Source: Anaerohabitans sp036788095 (GTDB lineage: Bacteria; Zhuqueibacterota; Zhuqueibacteria; Residuimicrobiales; Residuimicrobiaceae). From it: 64,000 nt of DNA. Below, piece by piece: positions 15,865-23,053 of the stretch. The position numbers and the translations under genes were made by a program. The first letter of the stretch is position 1. Every line of letters starts with the position of its first letter. The stretch covers positions 8,325 to 72,324 of the forward strand of contig DAIQOA010000002.1 of assembly GCA_036788095.1 (NCBI GenBank). The letters are read 5' to 3'. A model generated the notes under the pieces. It was given only the letters and a program-made list of their open reading frames with translations, was not told where the DNA came from and did not search any database.

Positions 15865-18800
15865 TTAGATTCTGGCGATCCCTACGGAGATGGACTCCTC
15901 ATCGATCTTCCATTCTTTCTGATGCGTGCCGCCGGTTTCATTATAGTGCAAACGTTCACAGAGTGTTTCATTGCTCACATAGTCGCGCATGCGCTCCACC
16001 GCCTGAATGAACGGCGCAGAGGCGGTGAGCCAGATTTGAATGCGATCCGTCACTTCAAATTTGGCTTCTTTGCGCATGTTCTGCACCCGGTTGACGAATT
16101 CGCGGGCCAGTCCCTCATAGGTCAACTCTTCGGTGAGAAGGGTTTCGACGGCCACGGTCAGATCACCCTCGGTGGCTGCCAACAGGCCGGCCCGGTTCTC
16201 CGTCTGCACCGTGATGTCCGTCGCTTCGATGCGATTTTCGTGACCATCGACCACCAGCGAACGGTGGCCGGCATCCAGCAGGTGCTGGATCTCCTCGTCG
16301 GTGAAAGCGCGGATGGCCTCCGCCGCCTTGTTCACCACTTTGCCGAATTTCGGACCCAGGTTTTTAAACACCGGCTCCGCTTTTTTGCTGACCAGTTCGC
16401 TCTCCTGTTCGACGAATTTGATCTGCTTGACGTTGAGCTCTTCCAGCACCAGGGATTCCATGCCGCGGATCAGATCCCTGCGTTTTTGCGTCGGCGCGAC
16501 GATATAGATCCCGGCCAGCGGCTGGCGGGTCTTGATCGCCGCCTCGTTGCGCAACGACCGGCCCAGAGAGACCACCCGCCGGACCAGATCCATGCGCGCT
16601 TCCAGTTTCTCGTCGCGATAGTCGAACAAAGGGTCGCCGGCAGCCGGATAGGCGGCCAGATGCACGCTGACCGGTTGATCGGGCTGACCGTCGGTCAGAT
16701 TGCGAAAAATCTCCTCGGCGATGAACGGCGCTAGCGGCGCCATCAGCCGGCTGACGACCATCAGGCACTCCCAGAGCGTCTGATAGGCGGAGCACTTGTC
16801 CTGGCCCATCTCCGCTTTCCAGAACCGGCGGCGTGACCGCCGCACGTACCAGTTGGACAGATCGTCCAGCACAAAGCTGTTGAGGCTGCGGCCGGCCTTG
16901 GTCAAATCGTACCGCTGCATATTTTCGTTCACTTTTTCCGTCAGTCCCGTCAACGCCGAGCACAGCCAGCGATCCAGTTCAGAGCGCTGCTCCACGGGAA
17001 TGCGTTCCTCGGCTTTGTAAGTAAACCGGTCGATATTGGCATACAGCGCGAAGAACGAATAGGTGTTCACCAGCGTACCTAAAAACTTTCTCACCACCTC
17101 CACGACGCCCTCCGGATCGAACCGGGTGGGCAGCCAGGGCGGGCTGACGGTCAACAGGTACCAGCGCAGGGCGTCGGCGCCCTGTTGGTCGAGAAACTTG
17201 ACCGGATCCACCGCGTTGCCGCGGGTCTTGCTCATTTTCTGACCCTCTTTGTCGAGGATCAACTCCAGAGAAACGCAGGACTTGTAGGCCGGTTCATCGA
17301 ACAGCAGGGTGCCGATCACCAGCAGGGAATAGAACCAGCCGCGCGTCTGATCCACGCCTTCGGAGATAAAGTCCGCGGGGAAATTTTTCGCGAACGTTTC
17401 CTGGTTTTCGAACGGATAGTGCCACTGCGCATAGGGCATGCTGCCGGAATCGAACCAGCAGTCGATCACTTCGGGCGCACGGGTCATCTCCGCGCCGCAC
17501 TTTTCGCACGGCAGCTTGATGGCGTCCACATAGGATTTGTGCAGATCGAGGTCCGCCAGCGGCTGGCCGGATTTTTCCCGCAGCTCCTGCACGCTGCCGA
17601 TGCACAGCTGATGATCGCAGGAGCTGCAGCGCCAGACCGGCAGCGGCGTGCCCCAGAAACGATCGCGCGAAAGCGCCCAGTCGATGTTGTTCTCCAGCCA
17701 TTCGCCGAATCGCCCTTCGCCCACTTCGCGCGGATACCAGGCGATCTTTTTATTGTTGGCGATCAGGCGGTCTTTGATCGCGGTGGTCTTGATGTACCAC
17801 GACTTGCGGCCGTAATAGAGCAAAGGCGATTTGCAGCGCCAGCAGTGCGGATAGCTGTGCAGGTACGGTTCGCTGCGATTAAGCACGCCGCGTTTCTTTA
17901 AATCGATGATGATGGATTTGTCCGCATCCTTGACAAACTGCCCGGCCCACGGCGTCACCTCGGCGGTAAAGGCGCCGGCCTTGTCCACCGGCTGCAGGAA
18001 GGGCAGATCATATTTCAGGCCCAGCTGATAATCGTCTTCACCGAACGCCGGAGCGATGTGCACGATGCCGGAACCGTCGGTGGTGGTCACAAAATCGCCC
18101 AGCACCGTATAGTGCGCTTTTTTGTCCGGTTGAACAAAAGAGTAAAAAGGTTCATAGTCCCATCCGGCGAGGTCCTTGCCGGCATACTGCTCCACGACCT
18201 CATAGGGGCCGTCCAAAACCGTCAGACGCGCTTGCGCTAAAATCAACAGCTGGTCTTGATGGCGCACCTTGACGTAAGTCGTCTCCGGATGCAGGGCCAG
18301 GGCCACATTGGAGATCAACGTCCACGGCGTGGTGGTCCACACCAAAAAGTAGGTGTTCTCCTGTCCGCGCACCGCGGCCTTGACATAGATGGACGGATCC
18401 TTCACCTCCTCATAGCCCAGAGACACTTCATGGCTGGAAAGCGGAGTCTGGCAACGGGGGCAATAGGGCAGAATCTTGTGGCCTTGATACAACAACCCTT
18501 TTTTCCACACCTCTTTCAGAATCCACCATACCGTTTCGATGTACTCGTTGGTGTAGGTGATATACGGATGATCCAGGTCCACCCAAAAACCGATCCGGCG
18601 GGTGAGATCGTCCCAATCCTGCTTGTAGGACCACACGCTCTCTTTGCACTGGCGGCAGAACCGGTCGATGCCGTACTCGATCACCTGGTCCTTGCCGTCC
18701 AGGTTTAACTTTTTTTCCACTTCAATTTCCACCGGCAGCCCGTGAGTATCCCAACCGGCCTTGCGTGCCACGCGATACCCCTGCATGGTTTTCAAACGGC

Positions 18801-19005
18801 AGACGGCGTCCTTGACGGTACGTGAAATGACATGGTGAATGCCCGGACGGCCGTTGGCGGTCGGCGGACCTTCATAAAACACGAACGGTTTTTGCGGGTC
18901 GCGCTCCTGCACGCTGCGCTGAAAAATTTGTTCCTGTTCCCAAAAGTGCAGCACCTTTTTTTCAATTTCTGGAAAATTCAGTTTTTCCGGCAGTTCTTTA
19001 AACAT
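15865..19005 (-). CDS. ileS: Isoleucyl-tRNA synthetase, long (IleS2-like) type
   Basis: This class I synthetase (1046 residues) charges tRNA-Ile. The HIGH-type motif is GIHHV (residues 55-59) and the KMSKT motif lies near residue 600. The CP1 editing domain contains GWDTHGLPVEIEVEKK and DGSGIVHIAPAFGEDDY. Several zinc-ligand-like pairs are present (CPRC, CWRC, CSSC, CEKC), and the long C-terminal extension and overall wording resemble the eukaryote-like type 2 enzymes, some of which tolerate mupirocin. That phenotype is an inference. ATG 19005 has GGAG three bases upstream. It lies between mtnP and traR/dksA in a long same-strand series starting with yggS. I see no T-box leader in the 54-base gap before it. 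Confidence 0.97.
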   Translation of the reverse strand: MFKELPEKLNFPEIEKKVLHFWEQEQIFQRSVQERDPQKPFVFYEGPPTANGRPGIHHVISRTVKDAVCRLKTMQGYRVARKAGWDTHGLPVEIEVEKKLNLDGKDQVIEYGIDRFCRQCKESVWSYKQDWDDLTRRIGFWVDLDHPYITYTNEYIETVWWILKEVWKKGLLYQGHKILPYCPRCQTPLSSHEVSLGYEEVKDPSIYVKAAVRGQENTYFLVWTTTPWTLISNVALALHPETTYVKVRHQDQLLILAQARLTVLDGPYEVVEQYAGKDLAGWDYEPFYSFVQPDKKAHYTVLGDFVTTTDGSGIVHIAPAFGEDDYQLGLKYDLPFLQPVDKAGAFTAEVTPWAGQFVKDADKSIIIDLKKRGVLNRSEPYLHSYPHCWRCKSPLLYYGRKSWYIKTTAIKDRLIANNKKIAWYPREVGEGRFGEWLENNIDWALSRDRFWGTPLPVWRCSSCDHQLCIGSVQELREKSGQPLADLDLHKSYVDAIKLPCEKCGAEMTRAPEVIDCWFDSGSMPYAQWHYPFENQETFAKNFPADFISEGVDQTRGWFYSLLVIGTLLFDEPAYKSCVSLELILDKEGQKMSKTRGNAVDPVKFLDQQGADALRWYLLTVSPPWLPTRFDPEGVVEVVRKFLGTLVNTYSFFALYANIDRFTYKAEERIPVEQRSELDRWLCSALTGLTEKVNENMQRYDLTKAGRSLNSFVLDDLSNWYVRRSRRRFWKAEMGQDKCSAYQTLWECLMVVSRLMAPLAPFIAEEIFRNLTDGQPDQPVSVHLAAYPAAGDPLFDYRDEKLEARMDLVRRVVSLGRSLRNEAAIKTRQPLAGIYIVAPTQKRRDLIRGMESLVLEELNVKQIKFVEQESELVSKKAEPVFKNLGPKFGKVVNKAAEAIRAFTDEEIQHLLDAGHRSLVVDGHENRIEATDITVQTENRAGLLAATEGDLTVAVETLLTEELTYEGLAREFVNRVQNMRKEAKFEVTDRIQIWLTASAPFIQAVERMRDYVSNETLCERLHYNETGGTHQKEWKIDEESISVGIARI

Positions 19006-19059
19006 ACACTCCGTCTGTTCCTTGCTTGATCGGGTTTGGAATTCTGTTCACAAAAGGTT

Positions 19060-19923
19060 TTAGATGTATTTCTGCAGCAACGGCAAAAGACGATTGACCG
19101 TGTCTTTGGGCCAGAGTGATTTCTCCGTCATAATGGCGCCGGCCAGGGCCTGGCTGCAGGCGCAGGTACGGCCTGAAGGCAGCGCGCTCACCGTGCGGCG
19201 AATGATCTCCTGCGCCGTTGCAATGTTTTTATTCATCGTCTGCACCACCACGTCAATGGACACGGTCTGACCGGTCTCTTCCTCATACCAGCAATCGTAA
19301 TCCGTCACCAGGGCCAGGGTGGCGTAGCAGATCTCGGCCTCACGAGCCAAGCGCGCTTCGTTCATCTGCGTCATGCCCACCACATCCATGCCCCACGACT
19401 GATACACGCGGGACTCGGCCAGGGTTGAAAAGGCCGGGCCTTCCATGTTCACATAGGTCCCGCCCCACTTGACCGGAGCGCCGCAGACCTGGCCGCTGTC
19501 AAAAAGCGCCCGGCGCAGGTTCGCGCACAGCGGATGGGCGAATGGAATATGCGCCACAATACCCTGGCCGAAAAACGTATTGGAGCGCGCCTGATTGGTC
19601 CGGTCGAAAAATTGATCGATGAGCACCAGATCGCCCGGATGCAGATCCCGTTTTAAAGATCCTACGGTGGACACCGAGATGATCCGCTCGACCTCCAGAA
19701 CTTTCATCCCATAAATATTGGCGCGGCTGTTCACCTCCGTGGGCGACAGACGATGTCCTTTGCCGTGACGGGGCAGAAACACCACCTCCCGCCCTTCCAG
19801 CCGTCCGGTGATGTATTCATCCGATGGATCCCCGAAAGGCGTATCGATGTGAACCGTCTGCACATGAGACAATCCCGCCATGCGATATAATCCTGAACCG
19901 CCGATGATGCCGATGCGCGCCAT
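19060..19923 (-). CDS. mtnP: S-methyl-5'-thioadenosine phosphorylase
   Basis: MtnP (287 residues) cleaves methylthioadenosine to adenine and methylthioribose 1-phosphate, recycling the by-product of polyamine synthesis. The N-terminus IGIIGGSGLY and the segments FLPRHGKGH and NMEGPAFSTLAES are classical for the MTAP branch of the PNP family. ATG 19923 follows AAGGA by six bases; the frame remains open upstream but into the punA end. It begins 13 bases after punA, a second nucleoside phosphorylase, so purine salvage functions are grouped here. Confidence 0.95.
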   Translation of the reverse strand: MARIGIIGGSGLYRMAGLSHVQTVHIDTPFGDPSDEYITGRLEGREVVFLPRHGKGHRLSPTEVNSRANIYGMKVLEVERIISVSTVGSLKRDLHPGDLVLIDQFFDRTNQARSNTFFGQGIVAHIPFAHPLCANLRRALFDSGQVCGAPVKWGGTYVNMEGPAFSTLAESRVYQSWGMDVVGMTQMNEARLAREAEICYATLALVTDYDCWYEEETGQTVSIDVVVQTMNKNIATAQEIIRRTVSALPSGRTCACSQALAGAIMTEKSLWPKDTVNRLLPLLQKYI

Positions 19924-19936
19924 CTCTGATCCTTCA

Positions 19937-20623
19937 TTACAGGGTGCGAATGATTTCCCGCACCAGCTTGACAAATCGCGGCCCTACTTCGTTGGCCACC
20001 TGATTCACCTGTTCATGACTCACCGAGATCACCTGATCCGGCATGGCCTGGTCGGTCACCACCGACAAGCCCAGAACCTTCATATCCAGCTGCCGGGCGA
20101 CCAGCACCTCCGGAACCACGGACATTCCGACCGTATCCGCCCCGCAGGTCACNNNNNNNNNNNNNNNNNNNNNNNNNNNNNNNNNNNNNNNNNNNNNNNN
20201 NNNNNNNNNNNNNNNNNNNNNNNNNNNNNNNNNNNNNNNNNNNNNNNNNNNNGAGCGCATGCCGCCCACCGCATTGGTGACGATCAGGCTGCGAATGCCG
20301 AGCGCGTGCATCACCCGCACCGGCAGGGTGAGCTGCCGCATGCTGTGGCCTTCATAGTAATGAAACCGACCCTGCATGGCAAGGACCATTTTTCCCGCCA
20401 GTTCACCGCTGACCAGCCGGCCGGCGTGAAATTTCACCGTGGAAGCCGGAAAGCCGGGGATCTCGGAATAGTTCATCACCACCGGTTGCTGAATCTCTTC
20501 GGCCAGAGAACCCAGACCAGTGCCCAGGATCAGTCCGATCGAGCTTTCACGCGGATCACGACGGCGGATGAACTCTGCGGCATCCGCTATGGCCTGCCGA
20601 TAGGCAAGGAGCGATGGATCCAT
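19937..20623 (-). CDS. punA: Purine nucleoside phosphorylase (PunA/XapA type), interrupted by an assembly gap
   Basis: The visible ends match trimeric PNP: an N-terminal part with LGTGLGSLAEEI, GRFHYYEGHS and SLIVTNAVGGM, and a C-terminal part with GADTVGMSVVPEVLVARQLDMKV (quoted in pieces by motif). It converts inosine or guanosine plus phosphate to base and ribose 1-phosphate. 100 N at 20153-20252 hide the middle. The family usually has about 80-90 residues between these two blocks, while the N run represents 34, so the real gene is longer than drawn. Both halves are in frame with 100 N, which fits an intact gene only if the true gap length is also 1 modulo 3. ATG 20623 overlaps the lipoprotein stop (TGATG). 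Confidence 0.9.
   Translation of the reverse strand: MDPSLLAYRQAIADAAEFIRRRDPRESSIGLILGTGLGSLAEEIQQPVVMNYSEIPGFPASTVKFHAGRLVSGELAGKMVLAMQGRFHYYEGHSMRQLTLPVRVMHALGIRSLIVTNAVGGMRXXXXXXXXXXXXXXXXXXXXXXXXXXXXXXXXXXVTCGADTVGMSVVPEVLVARQLDMKVLGLSVVTDQAMPDQVISVSHEQVNQVANEVGPRFVKLVREIIRTL
20153..20252. other. Assembly gap (100 N) inside punA
   Basis: Exactly 100 undetermined bases mark a scaffold join. Conserved PNP blocks on either side suggest that roughly 240-260 bases are missing rather than 100, so the number is a placeholder. Confidence 0.95.
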
Positions 20624-21297
20624 CACTTTTTCTTTTTGTCCTGGATCTTTTGCTGCAGCCGTTTAATCTCGGCATCCTGATCTGCCCGTTCCTGGCGCAT
20701 CCTTTCCAGTTCGGTTTGAACATGCTCGCGTTTTTTCACCTCGCCGTTCAGATCGCGCCGGCCCTGGGTCACCGCCCGTTCCCGGCGGATTTGCTGGATG
20801 GCCTGCTGCCGGTCCTTTTTTGCACCGATGCGCGAAAACAGCAACACCCCGACCGCTGTGCCGGTCGCTGTGCCGCCGTAGAGCACGGCATCGCGATCGT
20901 CATCCCCCAGCGCGCGCGAGGCCATGCTGCTGAGGAAAAAGCTGGTCCCCAGAGACAGAATGCCGCCGCTGACGCTGAACAAAAGGGCGTTTTTACCGTT
21001 TTTATGCGCCTGAATTTCTCTTTCCGAGATGACCGCACCGGCAGCGTCCAATACCGGCGGAGGTCCGCTGATCTCCTGAATGGCGTTCGCTTGGGCTTTC
21101 CAGGACTGGCCGTCGCGATCCTTGATCACCAACGCCCCTGCTTCCTTGGATACGATCTCACCGGTCACACTCTGCCCGGAGGTCAGCCGAACCGAAACCG
21201 TCTGGTCGATCAAAACCTCGTCCGCCCGAAAGGCCAACCGCCGGCTGCAGCCAACGGTCAAGCACAGGACCGCCACGAACAGAGACACATACTTCAT
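20623..21297 (-). CDS. Predicted lipoprotein with two membrane-like segments and a coiled-coil tail, function unknown
   Basis: The 224-residue product begins with a lipoprotein signal (lipobox LTVGC, Cys17). Residues about 30-75 look like a small beta domain (SVRLTSGQSVTGEIVSKEAG), reminiscent of short SH3-like or OB-like folds in envelope proteins. Two glycine-rich hydrophobic segments follow (about 103-125 and 138-158), then a strongly charged coiled coil to the KKKK end (about 165-224). I do not recognise a named family. ATG 21297 follows GGGAG by six bases. It sits between divIVA and punA and overlaps punA by one base; LspA, needed to mature it, is encoded further down the same gene series. 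Confidence 0.75.
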   Translation of the reverse strand: MKYVSLFVAVLCLTVGCSRRLAFRADEVLIDQTVSVRLTSGQSVTGEIVSKEAGALVIKDRDGQSWKAQANAIQEISGPPPVLDAAGAVISEREIQAHKNGKNALLFSVSGGILSLGTSFFLSSMASRALGDDDRDAVLYGGTATGTAVGVLLFSRIGAKKDRQQAIQQIRRERAVTQGRRDLNGEVKKREHVQTELERMRQERADQDAEIKRLQQKIQDKKKK

Positions 21298-21312
21298 CCA
21301 CCACTCCCGCGT

Positions 21313-22035
21313 TTAAATAATTAATTGATCGGAAAGGCGATTGTCGGATGACGGGCGGTTATCATCGTTGCGAGGCTCATCCGGCATCGCAGGATCGTCG
21401 CCCGATCGTTTCATTAAAAACGGTTCATCAAACTTTTTATCCCCGCGGATAATGCGGGGTTCTGTGATGGTCGCCGCGGTCGCCGGCTTTTCAGCCGGCG
21501 GCGGTTCCGCGATCACCGGCCGCGGCAACCGACCGCGCGGAATAAAGCGGGCGCTCGCCTCTTCCTCCACTTCCGAGAGGCCGATGTCGTCCATGCCGAG
21601 CACATCGATCAATTCTATCTGGGATTCGAGCAGATGGCGCAATCGCCGGGTGAAGGATTCCTTTTGGGTCTTTAACAGATTGATCTCGTGACGCAGCTCC
21701 TGAAGTTCACTGCGCGCGCTCTCGGTGATCTTTTCCGCCTGCAGTTCGGCTTCACTGATGCGCAGGGTCGCTTCACGCAGCGAATTCATGCGCGTCTCTT
21801 CCACCGTATCGGTTGCTTTCGCCAGCGTGTTGTGCAGGGTCTGCTTCACCTCCTGAAAATCACGCAATTGCGTGCGCAATTTGATGAGCTCTTCATCAGC
21901 CCGGTTGCGTTCATGGATCAGGGATTCCAGTTCGTCGGCAACCATGCTCAAGAAGGCTTCGACCTCCTCAGGATCAAATCCACGCAGCACCTTCTTGAAA
22001 TCCTGTTTGCGCACATCTAGTGGTGTGAGTTTCAC
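21313..22035 (-). CDS. divIVA: DivIVA-domain protein
   Basis: The 240-residue protein opens with the DivIVA signature (LTPLDVRKQDFKKVLRGFDP and EEVEAFLSMVADEL, residues 3-37), then a long coiled coil to about residue 145 and a proline-rich, charged, probably disordered tail. DivIVA proteins sense negatively curved membrane and recruit division or polarity factors, and members outside Gram-positives are common in this superphylum. The start is GTG at 22035 with GGAGG 7 bases upstream. yggS ends 14 bases upstream. The pairing yggS-divIVA-(...)-ileS matches the Firmicutes ylmE-divIVA-ileS order, though sepF, ylmG and ylmH are missing. Confidence 0.92.
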   Translation of the reverse strand: MKLTPLDVRKQDFKKVLRGFDPEEVEAFLSMVADELESLIHERNRADEELIKLRTQLRDFQEVKQTLHNTLAKATDTVEETRMNSLREATLRISEAELQAEKITESARSELQELRHEINLLKTQKESFTRRLRHLLESQIELIDVLGMDDIGLSEVEEEASARFIPRGRLPRPVIAEPPPAEKPATAATITEPRIIRGDKKFDEPFLMKRSGDDPAMPDEPRNDDNRPSSDNRLSDQLII

Positions 22036-22049
22036 GGCAGCCCTCCCGT

Positions 22050-22730
22050 TTAGGTTCGCTCCCCAAACAGCGCTCGACCCAATCGAACCAGCGTCGCGCC
22101 CTCTTCAATGGCCTGCTCAAAATCGTTGGACATCCCCATCGACAGGTGCACAAGCGGCACCCCCTGCCGCTGTAACTCATTCCGCAAAGTACGCAGCAGA
22201 CGAAAACAGGGCCGCGCCTCTTGCGGATCAGGTAGAAAAGCCGCCACAGTCATCAGACCGGTCAGCCGGATATGCTTGCATAACGCAATTTCTTTGCCAA
22301 GAAGGATTACCTTCTCCGGCGCCACGCCATACTTGCTGGGTTCGCCGGAGGTGTTCACCTCCAACAGCACTTCGATGGTCCGGCCCAGCTGGCCGGCGCG
22401 GGCATCGATCTCTTGGGCCAATCGCAGCGAGTCCACCGATTCGATCACGGAGAAAATCTCGCACGCGCGTTTGACTTTGTTGCTCTGCAGGTGGCCCACC
22501 AGATGCCAGACAACCTCGCGATCCAGTTGGTTCGCTTTGTCCGCCGCTTCCTGCACCCGGTTTTCCCCGATCACGCGAACGCCTGCATCAATGGCCTCGC
22601 GGATGCGCAACACCGGCGTCGTCTTGGTAACCGCCACCAGTTCCACTTCCTGCACTGATCGTCCGCTGCGCAAACACGCAGCGGCCATCTGTTGACGGAC
22701 GCGGATTAAATTATCATATACGATAGCCAT
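22050..22730 (-). CDS. yggS: YggS/PLPBP pyridoxal-phosphate homeostasis protein
   Basis: This is a 226-residue single-domain TIM barrel of the alanine racemase type III fold. The PLP lysine is K36 in LVAVTKTTP. GENRVQEAADK, WHLVGHLQSNK and the C-terminal MGMSNDFEQAI with RLGRALFG are family hallmarks. YggS binds PLP without known catalytic turnover and keeps vitamin B6 and amino-acid pools balanced. It is first in a long minus-strand series. Its ATG (22730) lies inside one arm of a 7-bp hairpin and just downstream of a good promoter match. Confidence 0.95.
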   Translation of the reverse strand: MAIVYDNLIRVRQQMAAACLRSGRSVQEVELVAVTKTTPVLRIREAIDAGVRVIGENRVQEAADKANQLDREVVWHLVGHLQSNKVKRACEIFSVIESVDSLRLAQEIDARAGQLGRTIEVLLEVNTSGEPSKYGVAPEKVILLGKEIALCKHIRLTGLMTVAAFLPDPQEARPCFRLLRTLRNELQRQGVPLVHLSMGMSNDFEQAIEEGATLVRLGRALFGERT

Positions 22731-22752
22731 GTCCCTGTTATTTTAGGACATG
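22728..22752 (-). promoter_or_regulatory. Hairpin covering the yggS start codon
   Basis: CATGTCC and GGACATG (22728-22734 and 22746-22752) are perfect 7-bp inverted arms around an 11-base loop. On the minus-strand transcript the second arm contains the end of the AGGGAC ribosome site and the ATG itself. The first arm coincides with the predicted transcription start, so the hairpin would form the extreme 5' end of the mRNA. Confidence 0.45.
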
Positions 22753-22753
22753 A

Positions 22754-22782
22754 AATTTACCCTTAATATTGATAAAATGCAA
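22754..22782 (-). promoter_or_regulatory. Candidate vegetative promoter for the yggS-lspA gene series
   Basis: On the minus strand TTGCAT (22782-22777) and TAAATT (22759-22754) are separated by 17 bases, giving a start near 22747, about 17 bases before the yggS ATG. Confidence 0.5.
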
Positions 22783-23053
22783 ACAAAATGTTCCATCCTT
22801 CAGCCCCGCCGCGCTTACATCCAGTCCCGCTTTTTCAAGCTAATGTCCCGAGCGCCGAGTTTATTCTTGTTTTGCAGATTTTATTTTTTTACTTTTCATC
22901 CGGAGAATGCAACGCCTCGGAGGCGGACTGGTCTGTGGTGGCTGCGGAGGATTAGATCACCTGCCCAGAACCCTTTGAGAAAATCCTGCCTGCTCAAGCG
23001 AAAAATATTTATCCAGAGTGTTACAGACGCCCGTGCTCAGTCAATGGAACGTT
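22783..23053. other. Intergenic region upstream of the polysaccharide island
   Basis: This stretch between divergent yggS and the first polysaccharide-island gene has a T-rich middle (about 22860-22900) and no convincing open frame, RNA gene or strong inverted repeat. It presumably holds the island promoter, but I could not pick one with confidence. Confidence 0.4.

Noticed and set aside
15508..16734. 408-residue open frame antisense to traR/dksA and ileS
   Set aside because: It crosses two real genes, has a His/Arg/Gln-rich composition typical of antisense frames and matches nothing I know.
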